Of a stretch of 64,000 bases of DNA, positions 34,502 through 43,493 are shown piece by piece (position 1 is the stretch's first letter; every line of letters starts with the position of its first letter). The notes under the pieces were generated by a model. That model searched no databases. It had not been told where the DNA came from and saw only the letters and a program-made list of their open reading frames with translations. Origin of the DNA: Halopolyspora algeriensis (lineage in GTDB: Bacteria > Actinomycetota > Actinomycetes > Mycobacteriales > Pseudonocardiaceae); NCBI RefSeq assembly GCF_003337235.1, contig NZ_QPJC01000002.1:186001-250000 (forward strand), in the 5' to 3' direction. Both the position numbers and the translations under genes were made by a program.

Positions 34502-36337
34502 GTGTCTAAACAGCCGAAGTGTGGACGCCTGTTGAAGACGGGCTCCCCGTGCCGGACGACCGTGCGCCGCTCCGTGCCGTTGGATTCGTTCGCTCCGGCA
34601 TGCCGGCGCCACATGACCACCGCAGAACGGACGGAGCTCGAGACGAATCCGCTGTGGTTGACCAGGGGGCAGGTCCTGTGGGCGTTCGATCAGCAAGGCG
34701 AAGACTCCGAGCTGATGATAGCGGCAGAGATCGCCGAGCGGCTGCAGCTGCCGAAGGCAGCGGTGTCGCAGGTCCTTCGGGGGTTACGTTCGGAGGGCAA
34801 GGCGCTCAGCCGGAAAGTCGACCGGTGCGAACTCTGGGGTACGACTGATCAGGTCGAGCGATGGATCGAGCGACGCGAACGAGAAGAACGGCGAGTTGCC
34901 GCGGAAAAGGCAGCTGCTCGCGCGCGCACCGTGGAACGCAACGACGCGCTGGCCGAGGCCGCACAGCAGTTGCGGGAGATCTGTACCGACCATCAAGTAG
35001 AAGTATCGATTTTCGATTGGTCTTTCGGACGCTCGGAGGAACCGTGCAAACACACGCTGGTTCTGTCCGTCGACGATCCGGCAGCCGCGAACTGGTTGCT
35101 CGGGAGGTTGAACATGCCCGCACCGGACGAGGGGAAACCCACCGACGAGCAGTGGAGTGAGCACTTCGACCACCTTGAGCGGCTCCTGGGCTGCTTGACC
35201 TGGGCCGGGTGGCTTGAAAACGAGGACAACTACTTTGGTGAGTACGACCGGGAAGTAGGTCCGGTGCTGTGCACGACGCTACACCGAACTTGTATGGAGC
35301 TCTCCGCCGAATATCGCCCGGACGAGCACGTGCTCCGGCTGCAGCCGTTCGAGAATCCTGCCGGTGGATGGCCGCAGACCTTCAGCATGCTGGAGGACGA
35401 GGTCGTCATCGAACTGGCCGGAGATGTCAATGAGCAGGCGGAGAGCGTCGCTCGGCGAGCGGGCGAGCTCGGTCTCCTGGACGCCACGCGAGTCGAGATC
35501 GACGAAGATGCGGACGTGTCGCTGAGTCGGTTCATGAGTGTCCAGTACGACGAGTGGATCTTCGAGGAGGTTGCGCAGTATCGCGGGATACCCGTGTCGG
35601 AGCTCATCGAGGAATTCGATGAGAATCCGGAGCTGAAGAGCTACCTCAATGCGGTGGTCGGCATGTTCGGGCGCAACGTGCTGCCGGATGCCGTACCGGA
35701 CGCGGCTGTTCTCGGCATCGCGGCCTGGTGTTGGCGCAACGAAACAGCGGTCGAGGACTGGCACGTGCCGAGCGACGTGCTGATGGCCCGGATCAACATT
35801 GCGGTCACCAAGGTCATCGACGAACACGTGAACCCCATCGAGGGTGTGGACTGGGTGAATCTCCGAGCATCGCTGACCGACCCCGAGTGGGCGTTGCCCG
35901 ACGGGCGCAAAATCGCCGAGCTCTTCGGGGAAGGGTGGCCGCAGGTGCGAGACACCGTCGGCGAGCAACTCGAACAGTGGCGCCTGCTCGACGAGAATGT
36001 GCTCGGCCCCGAGGTGACCCTCAGGTTGCTGACGATCGGAGGCTCGACCAGCTACACCCAGAACTGGTGGGGCCAGGGACGTTGGCCCGCGATCTGCCGC
36101 GCCATCGTCGAGGACGCGGTCGAAGGTGGCATCGCGCTGCCCGCGCCCTACGACACGGCGGGTGTCGAGCGGTTCATCGCCGACCTCGAGGAACCGGACC
36201 AACTCGATGACGATGTCCTGCACTGGCTCATCGACATGCCCGCGAGCGGCGTCGAGGGACCGCGCGGACTCCGATCCCACAAGGCTTCACAACCGGTGAT
36301 GCGTGTCGTGGAACCGATCAGCTGGGATCTGGACTGA
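34502..36337 (+). CDS. Unknown protein with N-terminal zinc motif and winged helix
   Basis: A 611-residue protein with no family I can name. The N-terminus has KCGRLLKTGSPC and later ACRRHM, a C-x(8)-C...C-x2-H zinc-binding pattern. Residues 50-115 look like a winged HTH (LQLPKAAVSQVLRGLRSEGKAL). A charged coiled-coil (IERREREERRVAAEKAAARA) follows, then a large acidic helical body. I take the GTG at 34502, which has GAGGA six bases upstream; the GTG at 34490 is also possible. It stands between the small membrane gene and the toxin-antitoxin pair and reads like a DNA-binding accessory protein of the island. Confidence 0.65.
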   Translation: MSKQPKCGRLLKTGSPCRTTVRRSVPLDSFAPACRRHMTTAERTELETNPLWLTRGQVLWAFDQQGEDSELMIAAEIAERLQLPKAAVSQVLRGLRSEGKALSRKVDRCELWGTTDQVERWIERREREERRVAAEKAAARARTVERNDALAEAAQQLREICTDHQVEVSIFDWSFGRSEEPCKHTLVLSVDDPAAANWLLGRLNMPAPDEGKPTDEQWSEHFDHLERLLGCLTWAGWLENEDNYFGEYDREVGPVLCTTLHRTCMELSAEYRPDEHVLRLQPFENPAGGWPQTFSMLEDEVVIELAGDVNEQAESVARRAGELGLLDATRVEIDEDADVSLSRFMSVQYDEWIFEEVAQYRGIPVSELIEEFDENPELKSYLNAVVGMFGRNVLPDAVPDAAVLGIAAWCWRNETAVEDWHVPSDVLMARINIAVTKVIDEHVNPIEGVDWVNLRASLTDPEWALPDGRKIAELFGEGWPQVRDTVGEQLEQWRLLDENVLGPEVTLRLLTIGGSTSYTQNWWGQGRWPAICRAIVEDAVEGGIALPAPYDTAGVERFIADLEEPDQLDDDVLHWLIDMPASGVEGPRGLRSHKASQPVMRVVEPISWDLD

Positions 36338-36380
36338 GCGACTGTCGGTAGCTGGTGGTCAGAAATGACAGCACCAAGCT

Positions 36381-36414
36381 TTCGTTTTGTTCGTTTTGGG
36401 TCTAGATTGAGGGT
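36381..36414 (+). promoter_or_regulatory. Toxin-antitoxin promoter with tandem TTCGTTTTG repeats
   Basis: TTCGTTTTG occurs twice head to tail (36381-36389 and 36390-36398), followed by a -10-like TAGATT (36403-36408) that ends six bases before the ATG at 36415. This predicts a leaderless antitoxin message. The tandem 9-mers lie where a -35 region and an autoregulatory operator would be expected. Confidence 0.5.
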
Positions 36415-36909
36415 ATGAGGTCACCCATGTCCGAACGCACCGTGCTCCCTCCCCGGCGGACCGGCGAGCTGTCGCACCTGCTCTCCGCGCTCAACGACAC
36501 GGCGGGGGGCGCCCAACCCGCTCTCGTGGCCAGGGACGGCTCCCGCATCGAACTTCCGGACGAACTGTTCGAGGTGTTGCAGGACGTCGCCACGGCACTG
36601 AGTCAGGGAATGGCCATCACCGTGGCGCCGCAGCACACCGTGCTGACCACCAGTGAGACAGCGGAGCTGCTCGGAGTGTCCCGTCCGACCGTGGTACGCC
36701 TGCTCGAATCCGGTGAAATTCCCTATGAGCAGCCGGGGCGGCATCGCCGTCTGCGCTTGGCCGACGTGCTGGCCTACCAGCAGCGGCGGCGGCGCTCCCG
36801 CGCGGCGGGGCTCGACGAGATGGTTCACGAGTCGGAGGAGGACGGCATCTACGATCTTCCCGATGACGCTGTCACACAGCGGTCGAGTGACCTCAGCCGG
36901 GAGGACTGA
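36415..36909 (+). CDS. HTH (excisionase-type) antitoxin
   Basis: A 164-residue protein with a MerR/excisionase-type HTH at about 78-125 (LTTSETAELLGVSRPTVVRLLESGEIPYEQPGRHRRLRLADVL is the region; key words SRPTVVRLLE and RHRRLR) and an acidic C-terminal tail. HTH proteins of this kind directly precede PIN toxins and repress their own promoter while neutralising the toxin with the tail. The ATG at 36415 suits a leaderless transcript; the ATG at 36427 (MSERTVL) with GAGGT upstream is the alternative. The toxin gene starts eight bases after the stop. Confidence 0.85.
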   Translation: MRSPMSERTVLPPRRTGELSHLLSALNDTAGGAQPALVARDGSRIELPDELFEVLQDVATALSQGMAITVAPQHTVLTTSETAELLGVSRPTVVRLLESGEIPYEQPGRHRRLRLADVLAYQQRRRRSRAAGLDEMVHESEEDGIYDLPDDAVTQRSSDLSRED

Positions 36910-36917
36910 CCGCAGCG

Positions 36918-37472
36918 ATGATCCGCGTCCTTCTCGACACGTGTGTCCTGTTCAAACCTCTGCTGTGCGACACCCTGCTTTGCATTGCCGAAGAGGAGGT
37001 CTACCAGCCCCTGTGGTCGGTCGACATCCTGGAGGAACTCGAACGCAACCTGATCAGGCACAACATCACCGAACAGGCGGCGCAGCGCCGTATCGGCCGG
37101 ATGCGGCAACACTTTCCCGATGCCCTCGTGGAGGATTACCAGGACTTGATCCCGGCAATGCGCAACGATCCCGGAGATCGGCACGTGCTCGCCGCAGCCG
37201 TCGCCGGTAACGCCGAACTGGTGGTGACCGAGAACCTCCGCCATTTCCCAGAAGAAGCTGCCAATCCCTATGGGTTGGAGATCGTGAGTCAGGACAAGTT
37301 CCTGCTGGATCAGGTCGACCTCGTTCCCCGGGCAGTCCACGAAGCATTGACACGCCAGGTATCTCGCTACCGGCGGGAACCGCGCACCCTGGAGGACCTC
37401 GTGATCGCCCTGGGCACTCCGGGCAACGGATGCCCCCAATTCGCCAAGCGCTGTCACGCCGACAGCTGCTGA
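36918..37472 (+). CDS. PIN-domain toxin
   Basis: A 184-residue PIN-domain ribonuclease. The first acidic residue is D7 in VLLDTCVLF, further acidic residues occur in DILEELERN, and the last conserved part is DRHVLAAAVAGNAELVVTENLRHF with its Asp/Asn pair. PIN toxins cut RNA, often tRNA, using a Mg2+ site of three or four acidic residues. GGGAGG lies upstream. The last 50 residues are an extra C-terminal extension not needed for the fold. Together with the HTH gene it forms a type II toxin-antitoxin pair closing the defence island. Confidence 0.88.
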   Translation: MIRVLLDTCVLFKPLLCDTLLCIAEEEVYQPLWSVDILEELERNLIRHNITEQAAQRRIGRMRQHFPDALVEDYQDLIPAMRNDPGDRHVLAAAVAGNAELVVTENLRHFPEEAANPYGLEIVSQDKFLLDQVDLVPRAVHEALTRQVSRYRREPRTLEDLVIALGTPGNGCPQFAKRCHADSC

Positions 37473-37838
37473 TCAACGTTTCGATGGCTCCGTACCTGTA
37501 GCTGCTCATCGTTCGTGAATCGCTCCTCGCGTGAACGACTCACCGGACCCCGGTAGGCGAAGGGCCGTCCGGAAACCCGCCATACTCTTCGCCTCGTGCC
37601 GGCGTCGTGCTGTCTCGACCCGAAGACATCGAAGGGAACTCGTCCAGCGCCGTGCTGCGTCAACCTGTGATGCGGGACACGGGCAGCGATCGCCCTCCGG
37701 AGCCCGAAGCAGCGCCCTGAACGCCAGGTATGCCCGGGGTGAGCATCCCGGCGTCCCGAGGGGAGCGGCGGTTCCTCGGTGAATTCGCTGTGGAAGGATT
37801 GATCGGCAGGATCGAGGACGGAACGCCGAGAGGTGGAG
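37473..37838. other. 366-base interval without a gene
   Basis: Neither strand shows a frame with a credible start and ribosome site. No strong palindrome or terminator is obvious. It presumably contains the toxin terminator and the cyclase promoter. Open frames here are shadows of the cyclase region. Confidence 0.3.
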
Positions 37839-38747
37839 ATGGCCGGCCACGGGGGCACGCGGGACGATGGTTCCGCCGCGGCTTCGAACGCAGCAACCCC
37901 GGCACGCCGCCTGCTCCGTCTTCCCCGGCGACGCGGGAGCAAGCGGGCGTCGACGCCGGCCTCCGAAACCCTGCCCGGCAGCAGGCGACGCACCCGCCGG
38001 ATGCGGAAACTGATCCGCCGGGTCGACCGGCATCCCGGATTGCTCACCGTGACGGAATGGCTGCGGCGCAGCCTGCCCGGCGACTCGAGCTATGGCGACC
38101 CGTTGTCGGTCGGTGGTGCCGGTGCGAGCAGCGTGGTGGGTCGCCAGCTGACGACCGTGGCCGCGCAGCAACCCAGCGTGCTGCGCGAAATCGGGCTCGG
38201 CGCCCTGCAGGTCTGGCAGGCCCACGCGGACAGCCACCCCGGCGACGAGGGCGAGCGCAAGATGGCGGTGCTGTTCACCGACCTCGCCGGATTCTCCACC
38301 TGGACCCTCGAAGTCGGCGACGACCTCGCCGTGCGGATGCTGCGGGAAGTGGGTGCGGCCGTCGAGCCGCTCGTCCGGCAGCGCGGCCACGTCGTCAAAT
38401 GGCTCGGTGACGGGCTCATGGCGGTCTTCGACGACGCCGACGACGCCGTGGCGGCCGCGATCGCCGCCAAGGACGCGACCAGTGCCGTCGACGTTGCCGG
38501 CCACCGCCTGCACCTGCGTGCCGGAGTGCACGTCGGCACGCCGCGCCGGCTCGGCGACGACTACTACGGCCAGGACGTCAACATCGCCGCCCGCGTCGCG
38601 GCCGCCGCCGGACCCGGCGAGGTGCTGATCTCCAACACCGTCCGGCAGAACCTGAACGGCAGGCAGATACGGCTGCGCAGGCGGGGCCGCTTCGAGGCCA
38701 AGGGCGTTCCCGACGACGTTCGCGTGTGGAGCGCCACCGGCGCGTAG
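37839..38747 (+). CDS. Class III adenylate/guanylate cyclase
   Basis: A 302-residue protein. The first 110 residues are basic with a regulatory helical segment. The C-terminal cyclase homology domain has the two metal aspartates (FTDLAGFSTW with D148; KWLGDGLMAVF) and the GQDVNIAARVAAAAG helix with the transition-state asparagine. It should make cAMP (or cGMP) as a homodimer. No membrane segment or HAMP domain is seen, so it is cytosolic. The ATG at 37839 is two bases after an AGGTGGAG-like site; a GTG six bases earlier is possible. It stands alone, with no linked cAMP-binding protein in the window. Confidence 0.87.
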   Translation: MAGHGGTRDDGSAAASNAATPARRLLRLPRRRGSKRASTPASETLPGSRRRTRRMRKLIRRVDRHPGLLTVTEWLRRSLPGDSSYGDPLSVGGAGASSVVGRQLTTVAAQQPSVLREIGLGALQVWQAHADSHPGDEGERKMAVLFTDLAGFSTWTLEVGDDLAVRMLREVGAAVEPLVRQRGHVVKWLGDGLMAVFDDADDAVAAAIAAKDATSAVDVAGHRLHLRAGVHVGTPRRLGDDYYGQDVNIAARVAAAAGPGEVLISNTVRQNLNGRQIRLRRRGRFEAKGVPDDVRVWSATGA

Positions 38748-38787
38748 CCCGGCTCTCCCGCGAGCGGCCCACCCGAACGTGCTGTCC

Positions 38788-39522
38788 CTATGATCGCTTC
38801 GCGGTCTCGTCGTGATCGCCCGGCGCCTCGGTGCCCTGCGCCAACTCGTGCGGGGGCGGCAGGGGCCGATGCGGATCCAGTTCCACGCCACCGGCGCGCA
38901 GGGTGTGGTCGAGGATGGTCCAGATCGTCTCGGTGAGCTGCTCGACGAGTTCCTCGCGGCCGATGCCCGCGGGATTGTCCAGCCAGCGAGCGCTGGCGGA
39001 CTCCACATAGCCGACCAGGCCGAACGCGGTCGTCTCCGCGGGCCGCGGATCGAGACCGAAAGTTCGCAGGTACTCGCCGAACAGTTGAGTGAGGTGCCTG
39101 CCCAGGGCGGTTTTGATGTCGGTGAAGCCGCCGGCGGCCTCACCGGCCGGGGAGTACCGCAGCAGGTAGCGGTACAGGTGGGCGTGCTCGGTCAGCCAAC
39201 GCAGGTGCGTGTCGACCGCCACGGTGATCATCCGCATCGGCGATCCCCGCGGGTTCCACACCGGTTCGAGCTCCTCGGTGATCAGCTCGGTGACCCGGCG
39301 CGAAACGGCGCGCTGCAGGTCGCTCGCGCCGTCGAAGTGCTTGTACAGCCGGGTGCGGGCCACCCCGGCCCGCTCGGCGATCCGCTCGGTCGAGACCTCG
39401 GGGCCGTGCTCGGCGATCGCGGCCAGTGCCGCGTCGACGAACTCCGCCCGGCGGCGCTCGTGCTGGCCCGCCCACCGCGTCGCGCGGCCGTCCGGCCGGA
39501 GTTGGCGGGTGCTCGTCGGCAT
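38788..39522 (-). CDS. TetR-family regulator
   Basis: A 244-residue TetR repressor. The N-terminal HTH (AALAAIAEHGPEVSTERIAERAG, then ARTRLYKHFDGASDL as the key region) is standard, and the helical C-terminus is the ligand and dimer domain. It is divergent from the AurF-type oxygenase gene. Two perfect GTACA/TGTAC palindromes lie in the 126-base gap between them, close to its own start, so it very probably represses both genes. Confidence 0.9.
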   Translation of the reverse strand: MPTSTRQLRPDGRATRWAGQHERRRAEFVDAALAAIAEHGPEVSTERIAERAGVARTRLYKHFDGASDLQRAVSRRVTELITEELEPVWNPRGSPMRMITVAVDTHLRWLTEHAHLYRYLLRYSPAGEAAGGFTDIKTALGRHLTQLFGEYLRTFGLDPRPAETTAFGLVGYVESASARWLDNPAGIGREELVEQLTETIWTILDHTLRAGGVELDPHRPLPPPHELAQGTEAPGDHDETAKRS

Positions 39523-39546
39523 GCCGTCGAGTCTACCGAGTAACCG

Positions 39547-39587
39547 GTACAGGATGTACGCTCCCAACTGCCGAGTACAGCTTGTAC
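39547..39587. promoter_or_regulatory. Twin TetR operators GTACA-n3-TGTAC
   Basis: GTACAGGATGTAC (39547-39559) and GTACAGCTTGTAC (39575-39587) are each perfect 5+5 palindromes with a 3-base centre, 28 bp apart start to start. They lie between the divergent tetR and di-iron oxygenase starts, where a TetR dimer pair would block both promoters. Confidence 0.75.
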
Positions 39588-39648
39588 CCCGTAATGCTGT
39601 GCAGCCCGTAGTGCTCGGTGCAACTGCCCGGTGATGTGGAGGACGACC

Positions 39649-40545
39649 ATGGCCCGAACAGAGCAGATCAGGGACCGCGAGACCACGGCCGCGCGGCTGC
39701 TCACCTCCTCGGCACGCAGCTCCTTCGACCCGGACCTGGACGTGGACTGGGACGCGCCGCTGGTCGAGGGCAAGCCGTTCATGCCGCTGGAGCGGACCTC
39801 GCTGTACGGCACCGAGCTGTGGCAGCGCCTGTCCGACGAGCAACGCATCGAGCTGTCCAAGCACGAGATCGCCAGCATCATGTCCGTCGGGCTGTGGTTC
39901 GAGATCTGCCTGATGCAGGCGCTGACCCGCTATGCCTACGATCGAGACCCGCGCAGTGCGCACGCGCAGTACGCGCTGACCGAGATCGGCGACGAGACCC
40001 GGCACTCGGTGATGTTCGCCCGCGCTGTGGAGAAACTGGGCGTGCCCCGCTACGGGCCCTCCCGGGCGATCCACAACCTGGCGCGACTGTTCAACACCAC
40101 CGCGGCCGGACCGTCGATGTTCGGCTCGGTGCTCGTCGCCGAGGAGACGCTCGACCGGCTGCAGCGCTCCATGATGGACGACGAGAACATCCAGCCGCTG
40201 ATCCGCGCGATCAACCGGATCCACGTCGTGGAGGAGGCCCGGCACGTGCGCTACGCCAAGGAGGCGATCAGCCGCACGATGCCGAAGCTGGGTCCGGCCG
40301 CCCGGCACTGGCACCGGTTCCAGACCGCGCTGGTCTCGTACTTCGTCGTCGACAGCCTGATCGACCCGAACGTGTACGCCGCTGTCGGCATCGACCCGCA
40401 GGAAGGCAGGCGGGCCGCGCTGGCCAACCCGCACTACCAGGACACCCGGCGCTGGATGGGCGAGAAGATCATGCCGTTCCTGCGCGAGGAGGGTCTGGTG
40501 GGTGGTGCCGGGATGCCGCTGTGGCGCCGCGCCCATCTCGTCTGA
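39649..40545 (+). CDS. AurF-type di-iron oxygenase
   Basis: A 298-residue member of the p-aminobenzoate N-oxygenase AurF family, which activates oxygen at a di-iron site inside a four-helix bundle. Likely iron ligands lie in WFEICLMQALTRYAY, EIGDETRHSVMFARAVE and EEARHVRYAKEA (E-x2-H and E-E-x2-H patterns). Close relatives paired with TetR genes in actinomycetes are usually fatty-acid- or lipid-linked oxygenases rather than antibiotic enzymes. The ATG at 39649 follows GGAGG; an earlier in-frame ATG has no ribosome site. Substrate unknown. Confidence 0.87.
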   Translation: MARTEQIRDRETTAARLLTSSARSSFDPDLDVDWDAPLVEGKPFMPLERTSLYGTELWQRLSDEQRIELSKHEIASIMSVGLWFEICLMQALTRYAYDRDPRSAHAQYALTEIGDETRHSVMFARAVEKLGVPRYGPSRAIHNLARLFNTTAAGPSMFGSVLVAEETLDRLQRSMMDDENIQPLIRAINRIHVVEEARHVRYAKEAISRTMPKLGPAARHWHRFQTALVSYFVVDSLIDPNVYAAVGIDPQEGRRAALANPHYQDTRRWMGEKIMPFLREEGLVGGAGMPLWRRAHLV

Positions 40546-40900
40546 GAGCGCACCGATGATCGCCGGTGGTGCACTGTCCGGCACGGCACCGGGCAGTGCC
40601 GAGGCGAGCCGAGTGGGCCCTTCCGGCAACCGGGGAAAGTGGTGGACCGGTTCCGGTGAGCGACGGCTGTGTGCAGTTCATGTGGAGGAACCGCCGGACC
40701 GAACTCGGCGAGATGCTCGTGCACGATGCCGCGGATCCGCCACGCACCTCACCGGCCCGGGTCAAGCTGCCCGCCCGCGTTCCCTATGGTTGTCACGGAA
40801 AGCCGGGCCGCTCAGCAGCTTCTGGAACATGGCATCGCCGTGCTGCAGCGATCCGAGTGAGCATCGACGAACGTCCATCGCGAAACACCGAGGAGCGATC
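40546..40900. other. 355-base interval with a terminator, no gene called
   Basis: The first 60 bases hold the oxygenase terminator (40571-40599). A short frame after 40650 (beginning VSDGCVQFMW) has no ribosome site and a shadow-like composition. The aldehyde dehydrogenase promoter should be in the last 100 bases, but no clear -35/-10 pair is visible. Confidence 0.35.
40571..40599 (+). terminator. Hairpin terminator after the AurF-type gene
   Basis: GCACTGTCCGG (40571-40581) pairs with CCGGGCAGTGC (40589-40599), an 11-bp stem including one G-T wobble and a 7-base loop, 26 bases after the stop. Confidence 0.6.
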
Positions 40901-42358
40901 ATGAGCATGCTGGATCCGGAGGTCTGGGCCGGCAAGATCCACGTCAACGGCTGGCGGGCCGGTTCCGGCGGTAGCCGGTCGGTGACCGAGCCTGCCACCG
41001 GCGACAGTCTGGGTGAGATCGGGGTGGCCACGGCCGAGGACGTCTACGAGGCCTCGTCGAAGGCCGCGGCGGCCCAGCAGGACTGGGCCGGTAGGAAACC
41101 GGCGGAGCGGGCGGCCGTGCTGCGCCGGGCGGGGGAGCTGTTCGAGCAGCACGCCGACGAGGTCAAGGAGTGGCTGGTCCGCGAAACCGGCGGCATCGAC
41201 GCCAAAGCCGCGCTGGAAGCCGACATCGCCGCGGCCGAATGCCACGAGGCCGCCGCGCTGCCGACGCACCCGCACGGCGAGGTGCTGACCTCCAACGCGG
41301 ACCACTGGTCGTTGGCGCGGCGCCGCCCCGCCGGGGTGGTCAGCGTGATCTCGCCGTTCAACTTCCCGCTGATCCTGTCCATCCGCTCGGTGGCCCCGGC
41401 GCTGGCGCTGGGCAACGCGGTGCTGCTCAAACCCGATCCGCGCACCACCCTGTCCGGTGGGGTGAGCATCATGCGCGTGTTCGAAGAGGCAGGCCTGCCG
41501 GAGGGGCTGCTGCAGCTGCTGCCGGGTGAGGCCGACACCGGTAAAGCCGTGGTCGACGCCCCCGAGGTGCGCATCGTGTCGTTCACCGGCTCCACCCCGG
41601 CCGGACGAAAGATCGGCCAGGCCGCCGCGGCCCACCTCAAGCGGGCGCATCTGGAACTGGGCGGCAACAACGCCCAGATCGTGCTGCCCGGCGCCGACGT
41701 GGCCAAGGCCGCCTCGGCCGGGGCGTTCGGCTCCTTCCTGCACCAGGGCCAGATCTGCATGGCCACCGGCAGGCACCTGGTGCACGAATCGCTGCACGAC
41801 GAGTACGTGGCCGCGCTGGCCGACAAGGCCCGCACCCTGCCGGTCGGCAACCCGGCCACCGAGCAGGTCGCCATCGGGCCCATCATCGACGAGGGCCAGC
41901 TGAAAAACATCGATTCCCTGGTGCAGCAGACCGTGCAGGCCGGAGCCACCCTCGCCGCCGGCGGCACCCACGACGGCCCCTACTACCACCCCACGGTGCT
42001 GTCCGGACTCACTGCGGACATGCCGGCCTGGCGCGAGGAGATCTTCGGGCCCGTGGCCCCGGTACTTCCCTTCTCCACCACCGACGAAGCCGTCGAGATC
42101 GTCAACAGCAGCGCCTACGGGCTGTCGGTGAGCGTCCTCGGCAACGTCGGCGAGGCCATGCCCCTGGCCGACCGCATCGCATCCGGCAAGATCCACATCA
42201 ACGAGCAGACCGTCGCCGACGAGGCCAATGCGCCCTTCGGTGGCTGGGGTGACTCCGGAACCGGCTCCCGCTTCGGCGGAGCCCAGGCCAACATCGACGC
42301 CTTCACCGAAACCCAGTGGCTGACCATGCGCCCGGACATCGCCGACTACCCCTTCTGA
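40901..42358 (+). CDS. NAD(P)-dependent aldehyde dehydrogenase
   Basis: A 485-residue ALDH of the benzaldehyde/vanillin dehydrogenase-like group. The Rossmann motif is SFTGSTPAGRKIG, the general-base glutamate is in LELGGNNA and the catalytic cysteine is in QGQICMATGR. NPFNFPL-type (SPFNFPLILS) and EEIFGPV motifs are intact. It oxidises an aldehyde to the acid, probably aromatic or aliphatic. The ATG at 40901 has GAGGAG seven bases upstream; the open frame continues far upstream without a start. It is followed by a good terminator, so it is monocistronic. Confidence 0.92.
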   Translation: MSMLDPEVWAGKIHVNGWRAGSGGSRSVTEPATGDSLGEIGVATAEDVYEASSKAAAAQQDWAGRKPAERAAVLRRAGELFEQHADEVKEWLVRETGGIDAKAALEADIAAAECHEAAALPTHPHGEVLTSNADHWSLARRRPAGVVSVISPFNFPLILSIRSVAPALALGNAVLLKPDPRTTLSGGVSIMRVFEEAGLPEGLLQLLPGEADTGKAVVDAPEVRIVSFTGSTPAGRKIGQAAAAHLKRAHLELGGNNAQIVLPGADVAKAASAGAFGSFLHQGQICMATGRHLVHESLHDEYVAALADKARTLPVGNPATEQVAIGPIIDEGQLKNIDSLVQQTVQAGATLAAGGTHDGPYYHPTVLSGLTADMPAWREEIFGPVAPVLPFSTTDEAVEIVNSSAYGLSVSVLGNVGEAMPLADRIASGKIHINEQTVADEANAPFGGWGDSGTGSRFGGAQANIDAFTETQWLTMRPDIADYPF

Positions 42359-42367
42359 CACCGGCTG

Positions 42368-42405
42368 GTGCTGCCGGGACCGCGGAGGGCGAGTCCCGGT
42401 AGCAC
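42368..42405 (+). terminator. Hairpin terminator after the aldehyde dehydrogenase
   Basis: GTGCTGCCGGGAC (42368-42380) pairs with GTCCCGGTAGCAC (42393-42405), a 13-bp stem with one G-T wobble and a 12-base loop, ten bases past the stop. The rest of the gap to 42608 shows no gene. Confidence 0.65.
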
Positions 42406-42608
42406 AACCCGGCGACGGCCCCCCGGGGTGCGCTCCGGGGCGATACGACGGGTGCGGGTGTGCACCGAGCCATCTTCGACTTCGTTCTCGTGCTTGCCGA
42501 ACGCATCGGCCCGGACGGCGATGCTGAGCAGCGCCCGTCCATCCCGGTGTCTGTGATGTTGACGACTCGGGCAGGACGTCGGACAGGGGGGACACGAACA
42601 ATCCCCGC

Positions 42609-43478
42609 ATGTCGACGATCGCGGGAACCGTGGAAGCCGCCTCGGAGTTCGACCGAGGTATCGCGCTGGAGCAGCGCCACGACGAGCCGAGTGTCCTCGA
42701 CGCGGACGTGGGCGGCGGCTGGCAGGTCAGCAAAGGCATCAACGGGGGATTCCTGCTGGCCGTGGCGGCCAACGCACTCCGGTCGACCTGCGCCCCGGCG
42801 GGGCATCCCGATCCGCTGTCGATCAGTGCCCACTACCTGAGCCCGGCCCGGCCCGGGCCCGCGGTGCTGCGCACGGATCTCGCCCGCACCGGCCGGTCGA
42901 TGTCGACGGGCAGTGTCTCGCTGCTGCAGGACAAAGACGGCGCGGAAACGGAACGGATCCGGGCCACCGGCACCTACGGCGATCTGGACTCGCTGCCCGA
43001 CGAGGTGCGCACCACCGCCACTCCTCCCGAGCTGCCCGCCCCGGAGGAGTGCGTGGCCTGGAGCGCCCGGTTCTTCGACAACTCCGGGGAGTCGGCCCTG
43101 CTGGAACGTCTGGACCTGCGCCTGGACGAGGAGAGCACCGCCTGGATCGACGGCACGCCGAGCGGACGTGGGCGCATGCAGGGCTGGTTGCGGATGGCCG
43201 ATGGCCGCGAACCCGACCCGCTGCTGCTGTTGCTCGCCCTCGACGTGCTGCCCCCGGTGACCCTGGATCTCGGCCTGGGCGGGTGGACGCCGACGCTGGA
43301 GTTGACCGCGCACGTGCGGGCGAAACCCGCACCGGGCTGGCTGCGCCTCACACATGCCACTCGCAATTTCGCGGGCGGGCTGCTCGAGGAGGACGCCGAG
43401 GTGTGGGACTCCGCCGGGCGTCTGGTGGCGCAGTCCCGCCAGCTCGCCAGTGCCCCGCGCCCGGCGCAGTCGTCCTGA
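42609..43478 (+). CDS. Acyl-CoA thioesterase, double hotdog (TesB-like)
   Basis: A 289-residue thioesterase-family protein. The first hotdog has WQVSKGINGGFLLAVAANAL with the conserved N-G-G-F-L helix start. The second repeat begins near residue 170 (ALLERLDLRL), contains LLLALDVLPPVTLDLG with the conserved aspartate and PPV, and ends HATRNFAGGLLEEDAEVWD. Such proteins hydrolyse acyl-CoA thioesters. The only purine-rich run lies well upstream of the ATG, so translation initiation looks weak. It is convergent with the exonuclease gene across a 14-bp inverted repeat. Confidence 0.85.
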   Translation: MSTIAGTVEAASEFDRGIALEQRHDEPSVLDADVGGGWQVSKGINGGFLLAVAANALRSTCAPAGHPDPLSISAHYLSPARPGPAVLRTDLARTGRSMSTGSVSLLQDKDGAETERIRATGTYGDLDSLPDEVRTTATPPELPAPEECVAWSARFFDNSGESALLERLDLRLDEESTAWIDGTPSGRGRMQGWLRMADGREPDPLLLLLALDVLPPVTLDLGLGGWTPTLELTAHVRAKPAPGWLRLTHATRNFAGGLLEEDAEVWDSAGRLVAQSRQLASAPRPAQSS

Positions 43479-43493
43479 CGCCCCTGAGGTTTT

